Position numbers and translations under genes: made by a program. Source: Halorubrum ezzemoulense DSM 17463 (lineage in GTDB: Archaea > Halobacteriota > Halobacteria > Halobacteriales > Haloferacaceae). Taken from it: 39,930 bases of DNA. Where the stretch lies: assembly GCF_002114285.1 (NCBI RefSeq), contig NZ_NEDJ01000028.1:1-39930 (forward strand). The letters run 5' to 3'. Shown piece after piece: positions 23,998 to 31,931 of the stretch. The first letter of the stretch is position 1; each line of letters opens with the position of its first letter. Under the pieces are notes generated by a model. That model was not told where the DNA came from and ran no database searches. It saw nothing but the letters and a program-made list of their open reading frames with translations.

Positions 23998-24025
23998 GTT
24001 CGTCGATCGCACCAGACGCGTTATG
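23998..24025 (+). promoter_or_regulatory. Shared regulon element and TATA before sco
   Basis: The element GTTCGTCGATCGCACCAGAC (23998-24017) is followed by TATA-like gttatg (24020-24025), about 27 bases before the ATG at 24050. The element begins 52 bases before the start codon. Confidence 0.6.
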
Positions 24026-24049
24026 CGCCGCTCGGCCCTTCACACGGGT

Positions 24050-24739
24050 ATGAATCGCCGCACGCTGCTCGCCGGGGCCGGAACGGTCGCGTCCGGCTCC
24101 CTCGCGGGCTGTACGTCGCGTCTGTTCGGCGGGACGCCGGACGGCGTCGTGCTCGACCCGCAGGAAGACCAGATCGCGGACAGCGAAGACCTCGCGTACC
24201 CCGCGTACGGCCAGCCGCTGCCGTCGTTCGAGCTGTCGGCCCCGCTCGCGGAGAAGACGTTCGACAGCGACGCGCTCGACCGGACCGCGCTCGTGACGGG
24301 CGTGTTCACCTTCTGCCCCGCGGAGTGTTCGATCCTGCTCCGACAGTGGGCTCGGATTCAGGGCCGCGTCGCGGACGCGGGGCTGACGGAGGACGTGTAC
24401 TTCCTCCCGATCACGTTCGATCCCGAGCGCGACGACGCGGCCGCGCTCCGAGAGAACGCCGCGTCGGTCGGCGCCGACCTCGACGCGGGCAACTGGCTGT
24501 ACCTCCGGCCCGAGACGCCGGCCCGCGCGAAGACGGTGGTCGAGGACCGACTGGGGATCGCCTTCGAGCGGACGACCGAGAGCGAGCGTCTCCCCGGGTA
24601 CGACTTCACGCACATGGTGGTGACGTTCCTCGTCAACCCCGACGGGATCGTCGAGCGCGCCTACCGCGGCGAGCGGGTCGACCGGGACCGCGTCGTCGCG
24701 GACATCGAGCGGGTCGCGTCGGCGTTCGCCGACGAGTGA
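24050..24739 (+). CDS. Sco-family copper chaperone lipoprotein
   Basis: A 229-aa SCO1/SenC family protein. In known systems Sco delivers copper to, or reduces, CuA sites such as those of cytochrome oxidase and N2O reductase. Seen: a twin Arg signal NRRTLLAGAG, lipobox LAGC with Cys21, a thioredoxin-like fold with copper motif TFCPAEC (Cys89, Cys93) and the conserved His in YDFTHMVVTFLVNPDG. The ATG at 24050 was chosen over an in-frame codon nine residues upstream because TATA spacing and signal peptide fit. Shared promoter elements tie it to the nos genes. Confidence 0.92.
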   Translation: MNRRTLLAGAGTVASGSLAGCTSRLFGGTPDGVVLDPQEDQIADSEDLAYPAYGQPLPSFELSAPLAEKTFDSDALDRTALVTGVFTFCPAECSILLRQWARIQGRVADAGLTEDVYFLPITFDPERDDAAALRENAASVGADLDAGNWLYLRPETPARAKTVVEDRLGIAFERTTESERLPGYDFTHMVVTFLVNPDGIVERAYRGERVDRDRVVADIERVASAFADE

Positions 24740-24835
24740 CGCGGCGACCGGGGCTGACGGCTCGGCGCTGCGGGTCACCGGGAGTCGCCCGATCGGAGGG
24801 GAACGCACAAGCCCGCGCCGCTCGTTCGGCCCGGC

Positions 24836-25540
24836 ATGAACGTCGATATTCTGGTGTACGACGGGTTCGACGAACTGGACGGTATCGGCCCGTACGAGGT
24901 GTTCGACTACGCGCTCGGCTACGCCGCCGAGGAGGACGACGGGACGACAGGGGACGACGGGGCAATAGGGGACGACGGGACGACAGGGGACGACGGCGGC
25001 CGCGTCCGATACGTGTCGCTCGACGAGCGCGAGACGGTGACCGCGAGCCACGGGACCCGCGTCGGCGTGGACGGAACGCTCCCCGGCCCGAGAGGAGAGG
25101 ACGCCCCGGACCTGCTGGTCGTACCCGGGGGCGGGTGGAACGCGCGCAACCAGGAGGCGAGCGCGTGGGCCGAGGCGCAGAAGGGCGACGTGCCGCGCGC
25201 GCTCGCCGCGCACCACGCGGCGGACACCCGGATCGCCTCGGTGTGTACCGGGTCGATGCTGCTCGCGGAGGCGGGCGTCACCGACGGCCGCCGGGCCGTC
25301 ACGCACGCCTCCGCCGTCGAGGAGCTCCGGGAGTCGGGAGCGGAGGTCGTCGACGCGCGGGTCGTCGACGACGGCGACGTGCTCAGCGCGGGCGGGGTCA
25401 CCTCCGGGATTGATCTGGCGCTGTACGTCGTCGAGCGCGAGTTCGGCGAGTCGGTCGCCGACCGGGCGGCGACCGTCATCGAGTACGAGCGGCGGTACGA
25501 GGTCGCGACGCGGGACGGGTCGCGGCGCGGGGAGAACTAG
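24836..25540 (+). CDS. DJ-1/PfpI family protein
   Basis: A 234-aa protein of the DJ-1/PfpI class I glutamine amidotransferase-like superfamily. Conserved parts: VDILVYDGFDELDGIGPYEVF, LLVVPGGGWN with Glu at about 101, and the nucleophile-elbow Cys in ASVCTGSMLLAEAG, then GGVTSGIDLALYVVEREFG. Members are chaperones, glyoxalases, isonitrile hydratases or AraC-like sensory domains; the reaction here cannot be read from sequence. An acidic low-complexity insert of DDGTTG-type hexapeptides (about 34-56) interrupts the fold near the N-terminus. Its stop codon shares CTAG with the convergent uspA-like gene. Confidence 0.88.
   Translation: MNVDILVYDGFDELDGIGPYEVFDYALGYAAEEDDGTTGDDGAIGDDGTTGDDGGRVRYVSLDERETVTASHGTRVGVDGTLPGPRGEDAPDLLVVPGGGWNARNQEASAWAEAQKGDVPRALAAHHAADTRIASVCTGSMLLAEAGVTDGRRAVTHASAVEELRESGAEVVDARVVDDGDVLSAGGVTSGIDLALYVVEREFGESVADRAATVIEYERRYEVATRDGSRRGEN
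24934..24999 (+). repeat. Short 18-bp tandem repeats inside the PfpI gene
   Basis: About three and a half units of an 18-bp sequence (ggggacgacgggacgaca and a variant with gcaata) encode DDGTTG/DDGAIG. It is in frame, so it lengthens a loop without breaking the gene. Confidence 0.85.
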
Positions 25541-25995
25541 TCGTCCGGGAGCGGCGCGGCGTCGTCGTCGGCGTCGTTCGTCGTGGTCTCTCCGTCCGCG
25601 TCCACGGTGATCACGGTACAGTCGAGTTGGCTGCGGAGGAACGAGTCGATGTCGGGGTCGGAGAGCAACTTCTGGACCATCCGGCGCCACCGCCCCGCCT
25701 GTTTCGACCCGATGACGACCACGTCGGCCCCCTCGGCGACGATCTCTTCGAGGATCGTCTCCTCGACGAGGAAGCCCCGACGGACGACGTACCGCGCCCG
25801 GTCGATCCGGCCGATCCGCTCCTCGGCGGCGCGCTTGAGGTCGCTGCGCGAGACGCCCCCCGAGCGCTGGTATAAGTCGACGTGGAGGACCGTGAGGTCA
25901 GCGTCGCGCTCCGCGGCGACGCGGGCCGCCTCGCGGAGCGTCGCCGCCGAGTGCGACGAGGGAGGGAATCGAACCGGGACGACGACGAGCGTCAT
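25537..25995 (-). CDS. Universal stress protein (UspA family)
   Basis: A 152-aa single-domain UspA protein. The N-terminal strand MTLVVVPVRFPPSSHSAATLREAARVA, the middle LTVLHVDLY and the VVVIGSKQAGRWRRMVQ region correspond to the nucleotide-binding fold. The usual ATP motif G-2x-G-9x-G-S/T is not clean here, so it may not bind ATP. The C-terminal tail is acidic. A reverse TATA (gtatttacg, 26018-26026) centred about 27 bases before the ATG at 25995 supports this start and excludes the much longer open frame. Stress role is by family only. Confidence 0.88.
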   Translation of the reverse strand: MTLVVVPVRFPPSSHSAATLREAARVAAERDADLTVLHVDLYQRSGGVSRSDLKRAAEERIGRIDRARYVVRRGFLVEETILEEIVAEGADVVVIGSKQAGRWRRMVQKLLSDPDIDSFLRSQLDCTVITVDADGETTTNDADDDAAPLPDD

Positions 25996-26190
25996 GTCGG
26001 GTCGGAGGGGTTGGGGGCGTAAATACGCTGTCGGTGTGGCCCCCGCTCTCGGTCGGTCGCGGTCGTCACTCTCACTCAGTCCTGACCGCCGATCGGCGGC
26101 GGCTCGGCTCACCGCGCTCACCGCCAGCGCATTTTTCCCTGCGCTCTCGAATGAACCGTTGTGGACCGCAGTTCGGCCGCGTGAGACATC

Positions 26191-26832
26191 ATGGACCGAC
26201 TTCCCACGGACCGGCTCTCGCCGCTGGCGAGCCGCGTCGACGACGTCCTCGCCCTGTACGGCTACGAGATACGACCGGCGATCGACGCCATCGACGACGC
26301 GGTGACCGGGTACGGCGGGCTGTTCGGCCCGACGACGACCGACGCCGAGATCCGGACCGCGGTCGAGTCGGTCCTCGCCGCCGACCCGCCGCGATCGGGC
26401 GACGACCGCGGCGAGTCCGCCGACGACATCGTTCTCTACGTCGACGGGAGCTCGCGCGGAAACCCCGGACCGGCCGGCGCGGGGGCCGTGCTGCTGGTCG
26501 ACGACGACCCCCTCGTTCGGCTGGGCCGACCCGTCGGGGCTCGCGCCGAGAACAACACCGCGGAGTACGCGGCGCTCCACCTCGGACTGGAGGCGCTGGC
26601 CGCGCGCTGCGACCCTGCGGCCGTCGAGGTCCGGATCGACTCGCGGACCGTCATCGACGACATCTGGGGCAGCGGTGACGGGATCGCGTCGGCCGCACCG
26701 TACCGGCCGGCCATCCGGGACCGCATCGCCGCGCTACCCGCCTGCGAGTGGACGCATCTGGCCGACAGCGACCCGAACCCGGCCGACGCCCGCGCGGCGG
26801 TCGGAGCCGATATCGCGGCACTCGGTCCGTAG
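26191..26832 (+). CDS. rnhA: Ribonuclease HI
   Basis: A 213-aa archaeal type 1 RNase H, which degrades RNA in RNA-DNA hybrids. The four catalytic acids are in place: Asp85 in YVDGSSRGNPGPAG, Glu125 in ENNTAEYAAL, Asp150 in RIDSRTVI and Asp199 in NPADARA. An N-terminal extension of about 75 residues (SRVDDVLALYGYEIRPAIDAIDDAV) is helical and not part of the catalytic core; haloarchaeal homologues have such extensions. No clear leaderless TATA was seen. Confidence 0.93.
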   Translation: MDRLPTDRLSPLASRVDDVLALYGYEIRPAIDAIDDAVTGYGGLFGPTTTDAEIRTAVESVLAADPPRSGDDRGESADDIVLYVDGSSRGNPGPAGAGAVLLVDDDPLVRLGRPVGARAENNTAEYAALHLGLEALAARCDPAAVEVRIDSRTVIDDIWGSGDGIASAAPYRPAIRDRIAALPACEWTHLADSDPNPADARAAVGADIAALGP

Positions 26833-26854
26833 CGGAGGGGAAGCGGCTGCGGTG

Positions 26855-27208
26855 TTACGACCGGTCCCCGTCGTCTCGCGGCGAGACGGCTTCGACCGCT
26901 CCCGTTGGCGGGTCGAGCCGGACGGTGTGACGCGTGTGGCGCGCGTGCGTCTCCGCCCAGCGCCGCGCCGGACGCTCCGCGAGGAAGCGCTCCCCGTCCG
27001 GGCAGCGGTCGCACCGGGCGACCCACGGGGTCACGCCGTCCGGGTAGTGGCCGGTGTGGCGCTCGTGGTCGAGCGCGAACTGCTCGATCGCGTGGCTCCC
27101 GGGGTCGAGGTCGTCGACCTCGCGGTCGAGCACCCACTCCCGGTCGCACCGCTCGCACGCGACGGTCGGTGCGTCTCGCTCGTCGTCGGGACGCGCGTCG
27201 TCGGTCAC
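26855..27208 (-). CDS. Haloarchaeal zinc-finger-like protein
   Basis: A 117-aa protein with two CxxC pairs, VACERCDREW (about 15-24) and RCDRCPDG (about 64-71), and His-rich spacers (DHERHTGHYPDG, HARHTRHT). It looks like a small zinc-binding protein; no function can be assigned. A GTG at 27208 was chosen because the protein pattern begins at TDDARPDDE; an ATG at 27265 would add a basic, unlikely extension. It lies downstream of trmB on the same strand, about 60 bases after its stop, and converges on rnhA. Confidence 0.7.
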   Translation of the reverse strand: MTDDARPDDERDAPTVACERCDREWVLDREVDDLDPGSHAIEQFALDHERHTGHYPDGVTPWVARCDRCPDGERFLAERPARRWAETHARHTRHTVRLDPPTGAVEAVSPRDDGDRS

Positions 27209-27266
27209 GGGTCCGCTTCGGTCCGCCCGCACTTGAACGGCGACGCCGGGACGACCCGAGCGCACC

Positions 27267-28319
27267 TCACAGCGCCGGCGGCTCGCCGCGGCCGATCACG
27301 ATCTCCTGGCCCTCCACGTCCTCCAAGGCGGCGACGCGGCCGCCGATCTCGACGCGGCCGTTCTCGGTCTCGACGACCAGCGACGCCACCTCCTCCGTGT
27401 CGACGAACGCGACGTCGACGACCTTCCCGCGGACAGTGACCTCCTCGCCGGTCTCGATGTCGCGGCCCTCGACGGTCGCGTAGAACTCCTCGTCGCCGAA
27501 CTCGCGGACGTCCTTCACGGCCCGACGGATGGAGGCGTAGCGGCGCGGGAAGGGCCGGTCCTCGCCGTCGGCGGCGAGCGATTCCGCGGTCGTCCACAGG
27601 ACGGTGCCGAAGAAGCCGGAGACGAGGAAGCCGAGCGCGGAGCGGTTGAAGATGACACCGTAGCGCTCGCGGTCGTCGCGCAGCGCGTCCTGCGTTGCGT
27701 ACACGGAGTACTCGCCGTCGCCGACCGCGAGGACCGGCGTGGTGATCCCGCGGCGCGCGCGGGCGATCGTCGCGACCTCCAAGTAGTCGAACTCCGTCGG
27801 GTCGGGCGCGTTCGACGCCGGCGTGACGAGCAGTTCGACGGTGACGCCCTCGGCGACCTTCGCGGCGAGTTCGTCCCGGAACCGCCGCAGGAGGCCGGGG
27901 GTGAGCGACAGCGCGAGCTCGTACTCCGCGTTCGCGATCACCTCTTCGAGGTACCGGAGGATCGTCGAGCGCGACTTGACAAGCGACACCGCCTCCGTCT
28001 CCCGCGTCGGCGCGGTGTACCGCGCCTCCAGCTCGTCGACCATCTCCGTGAACGACGACCGCAGATCGCCGAAGGCGTCCTCGGGGTCGACGGCGACGAT
28101 CTTCATCGGCCGCGACTCGCGGAGCTCGACGAGCCCGCGGTCCGAGAGGCTCCGGACCGTGTCATACACCCGCGGCTGCGGGATCTCGGTCCGGTCGGCG
28201 ATGTCACTCGCCGTCAGTTCGCCGTGTTCCAACACCGCGAGGTACGCGTCAATCTCGTACTCGCCGAGGTTGAATCGGTCCCCCACGCGGTCGAGCGTGT
28301 CCCGGAGATCGTCAGTCAT
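27267..28319 (-). CDS. trmB: TrmB-type sugar-responsive transcription regulator
   Basis: A 350-aa protein, about the length of Halobacterium TrmB, which controls the switch between glycolysis and gluconeogenesis. The N-terminal winged helix (about 10-80) shows [48 protein letters not shown]. The linker and phospholipase D-like domain (about 110-240) and the C-terminal sugar-binding beta domain (about 250-350; [28 protein letters not shown]) follow. A reverse TATA (gctataat, 28342-28349) lies 26 bases before the ATG. Just upstream is a near-consensus TrmB site (28354-28369), suggesting autoregulation. Confidence 0.93.
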   Translation of the reverse strand: MTDDLRDTLDRVGDRFNLGEYEIDAYLAVLEHGELTASDIADRTEIPQPRVYDTVRSLSDRGLVELRESRPMKIVAVDPEDAFGDLRSSFTEMVDELEARYTAPTRETEAVSLVKSRSTILRYLEEVIANAEYELALSLTPGLLRRFRDELAAKVAEGVTVELLVTPASNAPDPTEFDYLEVATIARARRGITTPVLAVGDGEYSVYATQDALRDDRERYGVIFNRSALGFLVSGFFGTVLWTTAESLAADGEDRPFPRRYASIRRAVKDVREFGDEEFYATVEGRDIETGEEVTVRGKVVDVAFVDTEEVASLVVETENGRVEIGGRVAALEDVEGQEIVIGRGEPPAL

Positions 28320-28341
28320 GTACCGAAGAACGGGACCGGGG

Positions 28342-28369
28342 ATTATAGCTTTTTACTATGAGACGAGTT
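28342..28369 (-). promoter_or_regulatory. trmB promoter with a candidate TrmB binding site
   Basis: The TATA box gctataat (28342-28349, reverse strand) is preceded by TACT-N7-GAGTT (28354-28369 on the plus strand). The published Halobacterium TrmB motif is TACT-N7/8-GAGTA, so this differs at one base and lies directly against the TATA/BRE. It fits autoregulation. Confidence 0.5.
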
Positions 28370-28393
28370 GTACGCGTTTTCAGAGCCCGGTCC

Positions 28394-28733
28394 TCACGGT
28401 CGGGACAGCCGGGGGCCACATGTCCATGCGGTCGTGGTCCCCTCCGGCTCCCGCTCCTCGATCCGCTCGGCGACGAGGACGGTGCCGTCGCGGTCCGAGT
28501 CGGTGTACAGCCGGAGCGGGTGGCGCGACGTCCCCTTTCGCAAACGACGTGATCGACGGGGCGCCGTCGATCCGGACGCGGCCCGTCTCCTCGAGATCGA
28601 GGTCGTCGACCAAGTAGTGGACGGCGGTCAGGCCGGCGAGCCCGAACGAGGGGAAGCCGGCGAGCAGCGCGTCTCCCGGCTTGGTGTCGTGTTCGACGCC
28701 GAACCTCGTTGGGTCCGCAGGCGGTTGGCCCAT
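28394..28733 (-). pseudogene. Truncated, frameshifted PAC2-family (proteasome assembly chaperone-like) gene
   Basis: The first 67 or so codons read a clear PAC2 N-terminus (MGQPPADPTRF, then DALLAGFPSFGLAGLTAVHYLVDDLDLEETG and APSITSF). At GCGAAAGGGGACG the frame breaks. Dropping one base of the AAAGGGG run restores KGTSRHPLRLYTDSD, then GTVLVAERIEERE, the expected continuation, until a stop at 28394. Even corrected it is about 113 codons, half a normal PAC2 protein, so the C-terminal half is missing. Both a frameshift and a truncation make a sequencing error alone unlikely. It lies between trmB and the MscS gene. Confidence 0.8.
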
Positions 28734-28820
28734 ACCGCCCGTTCGCTCAGCGGAGTCACAGTGGTTGCCCCGTCTCTCGTTCGAAGCGACTCGTTCGCCG
28801 CCGGTCGTGCGCGTGGAGAA

Positions 28821-28830
28821 ACGCTTTTTC
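28821..28830 (+). promoter_or_regulatory. TATA box of the MscS gene
   Basis: The sequence acgctttttc is centred about 26 bases before the ATG at 28853, supporting that start and a leaderless message. Confidence 0.55.
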
Positions 28831-28852
28831 CGATGGCCGACAGCGGGTTCCC

Positions 28853-29911
28853 ATGGTCTTCCCGGGGGGAACGCCGATCGCGGGGGCCGTCTCGCGGCTC
28901 GCCGATATCGGCTCTCGGCTCGCGGACCTGCCGGGAACGGGCGTGTTGACCGTCCTCGCGTCACTGGCGGTCGGCGTCGTCCTCGCGAACTTCCTCGTCC
29001 GGCTGATCGGTCGCCCCGTCGCCCGCCGCGTGTCGCGACAGAGCGTCGCGCAGACGATCGTCCGCGGGGTCCGGGTCGGCACGATCGCCGCCTCGGTGCT
29101 GGTCGGCCTGGGCGCCGGCGGCTTCCGGTTCGCGGACCTCCTCCTCGGGACCGCAGTGTTCTCGGCCGTCATCGGTATCGTCCTCGCGCCGCTCGTCGGG
29201 AACTTCATCAACGGCGTGTTCATCCTCGCGGACCAGCCGTTCGAGATCGGCGACATGATCGAGTTAGAGGACGGGACGACCGGGTTCGTCGAGGACATCA
29301 CGATCCGCTACACGAAGATATTCACTCTGGATAACACCTTCCTCGTCGTGCCGAACGGGACGATGCGCGAGCGCGACGTGACGAACTTCTCGGCCGAGGA
29401 CGAGCGGACCCGGCGCTCGATCGACGTGCTCGTCACCTACGAGAGCGACATCCCCGAGGCCCGGCGGCTCATCGAGCGCGCGGCGCGCGACTCCGAGGCC
29501 GTCGTCGACGGCGGCCCCGACATCCGGATCGGCGTGGCGCGGTACATGGCGGGCCCCGACTGCCGCCTCCACGAGTTCGCCGACGACGGGGTCCTCCTCC
29601 GGCTGCGGTACTGGGTGAAGAAGCCGTACAAGCTCGCGAAGGTCCAGTCGGACGTGAACACCGAGATCCGCGAGCGCCTCGCCGACGCGGACGTCGAGAT
29701 GGCGTACCCGCACCGCCACCTCGTCTTCGACGACACCTCCGGCGTCGCCCGCGTCGACGCCGCCACCGAGACGTCCGGTGCCGACGGAGTACACGGCGCC
29801 GCCGATCCGACCCCGGGCGACGGAGCAGGCGCCACGGAGACGACCGAGGGCGGGCCTTCGGACGCGGACAATCCCGCCGGATCCATAGACGGTAGCGACG
29901 GGCGCCGGTGA
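28853..29911 (+). CDS. MscS-family mechanosensitive channel
   Basis: A 352-aa small-conductance mechanosensitive channel that would open under hypo-osmotic shock. Membrane helices lie at about 25-47 and 65-83, and the pore helix TM3 is in GTAVFSAVIGIVLAPLVGNFINGVFI (about 92-118). The beta domain follows at once (QPFEIGDMIELEDGTTGFVEDITIRYTKIFT, VVPNGTMRERDVTNFS), then the alpha/beta domain ending near YPHRHLVFDD. The last 55 residues are an acidic Gly/Asp/Thr tail. Upstream in-frame codons extend into the PAC2 pseudogene and were not used. Confidence 0.92.
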   Translation: MVFPGGTPIAGAVSRLADIGSRLADLPGTGVLTVLASLAVGVVLANFLVRLIGRPVARRVSRQSVAQTIVRGVRVGTIAASVLVGLGAGGFRFADLLLGTAVFSAVIGIVLAPLVGNFINGVFILADQPFEIGDMIELEDGTTGFVEDITIRYTKIFTLDNTFLVVPNGTMRERDVTNFSAEDERTRRSIDVLVTYESDIPEARRLIERAARDSEAVVDGGPDIRIGVARYMAGPDCRLHEFADDGVLLRLRYWVKKPYKLAKVQSDVNTEIRERLADADVEMAYPHRHLVFDDTSGVARVDAATETSGADGVHGAADPTPGDGAGATETTEGGPSDADNPAGSIDGSDGRR

Positions 29912-29955
29912 CCGGATCGGAAGCCTGATAGAGCGCGCCCGGCTTTTCAACCGCA

Positions 29956-31623
29956 GTGAGCGACGAGCCCGCTGCCGACCCCTCCGACCCGTCGGATTCC
30001 TCCGAGCCGCCGGACCCCTCCGGTGGACCGAGCGGCGATACCATGGGCGGCGACGACGGCCGCGACGGGGACGACGACCCCGAAGCTGCGTCCGACGCCC
30101 CCGAGCCCGCGCCCGACGACCCAGTCGGCGAGGAGTCGATCACCGAGGGGAGCCTCCTCCGACCGCTGTTCCGCCTGGCGTGGCCGATCGTCGTCATCCA
30201 GCTGCTCCAGGTGACGTACAACATCGTCGACACCCTGTACCTCGGCCGGCTCTCGGCGGAGGCCGTCGGCGCGATCAGCCTCGCGTTCCCGCTGATCTTC
30301 CTCCTGATCGCGGTCGCCGGCGGGTTCACGACGGCGGGCGCGATCCTCGTCGCGCAGTACACCGGCGCCGACGGCGAGGGCTCCGCCGGGCTCGTGGCGG
30401 GACAGACGATCTTCACCGTCTCCGTGCTGTCCGTGCTCATCGGGATCGGGGGCTACTTCTACACGCGCCCGGCCCTCGAGATCCTGCCGAGCGACGCGGA
30501 GACCGCGGCGACCGTGATCCCGCTCGCGGCAGACTACATGGAGGTGATCTTCGCCGGGATCCCCCTGATGTTCGGGTTCTTCGTCTTCTCGGCGCTGATG
30601 CGCGGCTACGGCGACACGCGGACGCCGATGGCCGTCATGTTCATTTCCGTCCTCCTGAACGTCCTCTTGGACCCGTTCTTCATCTTCGGGTTCGAGGGGA
30701 ACCCGGTGTTCGAGTGGCTCGCCGCGGTTCCCGGCCTCGCGGCGCTCGACCCGGTCGCGCTGGAGGCGACGCTGCTCTCGGCGACGGGAGTCACCGGGAT
30801 CGGCATCCAGGGCGCCGCGCTCGCGACGATCCTCTCGCGGGGCGTCGCGACCGCCATCGGCCTCTGGATACTGTTCGGCACCGGGTACGGCCCCGACGTG
30901 ACGCTCGGGCACCTCGCGCCCGACCTCGATTTTATCCGGGACATCTTCCGGCTCGGGCTCCCCTCCAGCGTCGAGCAGACGACGAGCGCGCTCGCGATGA
31001 TCACGCTCACCGCGATGATCGTCACGTTCTCGCCGCCGGTCGTCGCCGCATACGGGCTCGGCAACCGGCTCATCTCGCTCGTCTTCCTGCCCGCGATGGG
31101 GCTCGGCCGCGCTATCGACACGATGGTCGGGCAGAACCTCGGCGCGAACCGCGCCGACCGCGCCGGCAGGGCTGTGAAGTTCGCGGCCACGACCGGCGCG
31201 GGCGTGATGTTCCTCGTCGCGGTCGTCGCCGTGACGTTCACCGAACCGATCGTCGGCGCGTTCCTCGGCGACGTGCCGGACGCGCCCGCGACGATCGGCT
31301 ACGCGGTGGAGTACGTCCGGATCCGGTCGGTCGAGTTCGCCTTCATCGGCGTCTCGCAGGTGATCTTAGGCGCGTTCCGCGGCGCGGGCAACACGAAGAC
31401 CGCGATGGTCATCTCGATCCTCACCCTCTGGGTGGGCCGGGTCGCGAGCGTCGGGTACCTCGTGTTCGTCGCCGGGTGGGGCGAGACCGGAGTCTGGGTC
31501 GGTATGGCACTCGGAAACGTCCTCGGCGCCGTCATCGGCGTCGCGTGGTTCTCGCGCGGCACGTGGACCGAGCGGTACATCGACGAGCCCGAGCCCGGCG
31601 GCGACCCGGTGGGAGACGACTGA
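29956..31623 (+). CDS. MATE-family multidrug/toxin efflux transporter
   Basis: A 555-aa protein with about twelve membrane helices, of the MATE (NorM/DinF-like) family, which exports organic cations or drugs using an ion gradient. Typical blocks: LFRLAWPIVVIQLLQVTYNIVDTLYLGRLS, GAILVAQYTGAD, MRGYGDTRTPM, VGQNLGANRADRAG and GAFRGAGNTKTAM. A 60-residue acidic Pro/Asp/Ser-rich leader precedes helix 1, so the true start may be a later ATG (30043) instead of the GTG at 29956. It is separated from mscS by 44 bases and may be co-transcribed. Confidence 0.9.
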   Translation: MSDEPAADPSDPSDSSEPPDPSGGPSGDTMGGDDGRDGDDDPEAASDAPEPAPDDPVGEESITEGSLLRPLFRLAWPIVVIQLLQVTYNIVDTLYLGRLSAEAVGAISLAFPLIFLLIAVAGGFTTAGAILVAQYTGADGEGSAGLVAGQTIFTVSVLSVLIGIGGYFYTRPALEILPSDAETAATVIPLAADYMEVIFAGIPLMFGFFVFSALMRGYGDTRTPMAVMFISVLLNVLLDPFFIFGFEGNPVFEWLAAVPGLAALDPVALEATLLSATGVTGIGIQGAALATILSRGVATAIGLWILFGTGYGPDVTLGHLAPDLDFIRDIFRLGLPSSVEQTTSALAMITLTAMIVTFSPPVVAAYGLGNRLISLVFLPAMGLGRAIDTMVGQNLGANRADRAGRAVKFAATTGAGVMFLVAVVAVTFTEPIVGAFLGDVPDAPATIGYAVEYVRIRSVEFAFIGVSQVILGAFRGAGNTKTAMVISILTLWVGRVASVGYLVFVAGWGETGVWVGMALGNVLGAVIGVAWFSRGTWTERYIDEPEPGGDPVGDD

Positions 31624-31638
31624 CGAGCCCCCGGTCGC

Positions 31639-31866
31639 TCAGTGTCGGAAGAGGTACACCGCGTCGTCGGAACGCAGTAGGCAGAACCGCGCGCCGTCGT
31701 TCTCGGGGAACGTCGTCCCGGACTGTCGCGTGACGAAGAGCCGCGAAAAGGCGTCGTCGCACACCGGGCACGCCATCCCTTCCCTGTTCTCCCAGAGGCT
31801 CGTTCGGCCCGAGTCGCGGAGCTGTTTCAGTTCGTGACGGTGGTCGTGAACGTCGAACTCGCTCAT
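31639..31866 (-). CDS. Small CPxC-containing protein (DUF7385-like)
   Basis: A 75-aa protein starting MSEFDVHDHRHELKQLRDSGRTSLWENREGMACPVCDDAF. Relatives in haloarchaea have been labelled flagella cluster protein or DUF7385 (from memory). One CPVC pair plus upstream His (HDHRH) and a late Cys (RFCLLRSDD) could bind zinc. The ending AVYLFRH is typical. No flagellar (archaellum) genes are near, so that label has no support here. It converges on the MATE gene with a 15-base gap. Confidence 0.78.
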   Translation of the reverse strand: MSEFDVHDHRHELKQLRDSGRTSLWENREGMACPVCDDAFSRLFVTRQSGTTFPENDGARFCLLRSDDAVYLFRH

Positions 31867-31931
31867 GTGCGGGAGTCCGACCGGGGACTGTTGAACGTGT
31901 CCTCGCGAGTCTCAGTTCGGAGAACGCGGGG

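Noticed and set aside
24801-24811. A further copy of the nos/sco element before the PfpI gene (GAACGCACAAG)
   Set aside because: Only part of the right half matches, and it overlaps the place where TATA should be, so spacing disagrees with the other copies.
22628-25690. 1020-codon minus-strand frame across five genes
   Set aside because: It spans several well-supported plus-strand genes and intergenic promoters; it is a high-GC artefact.
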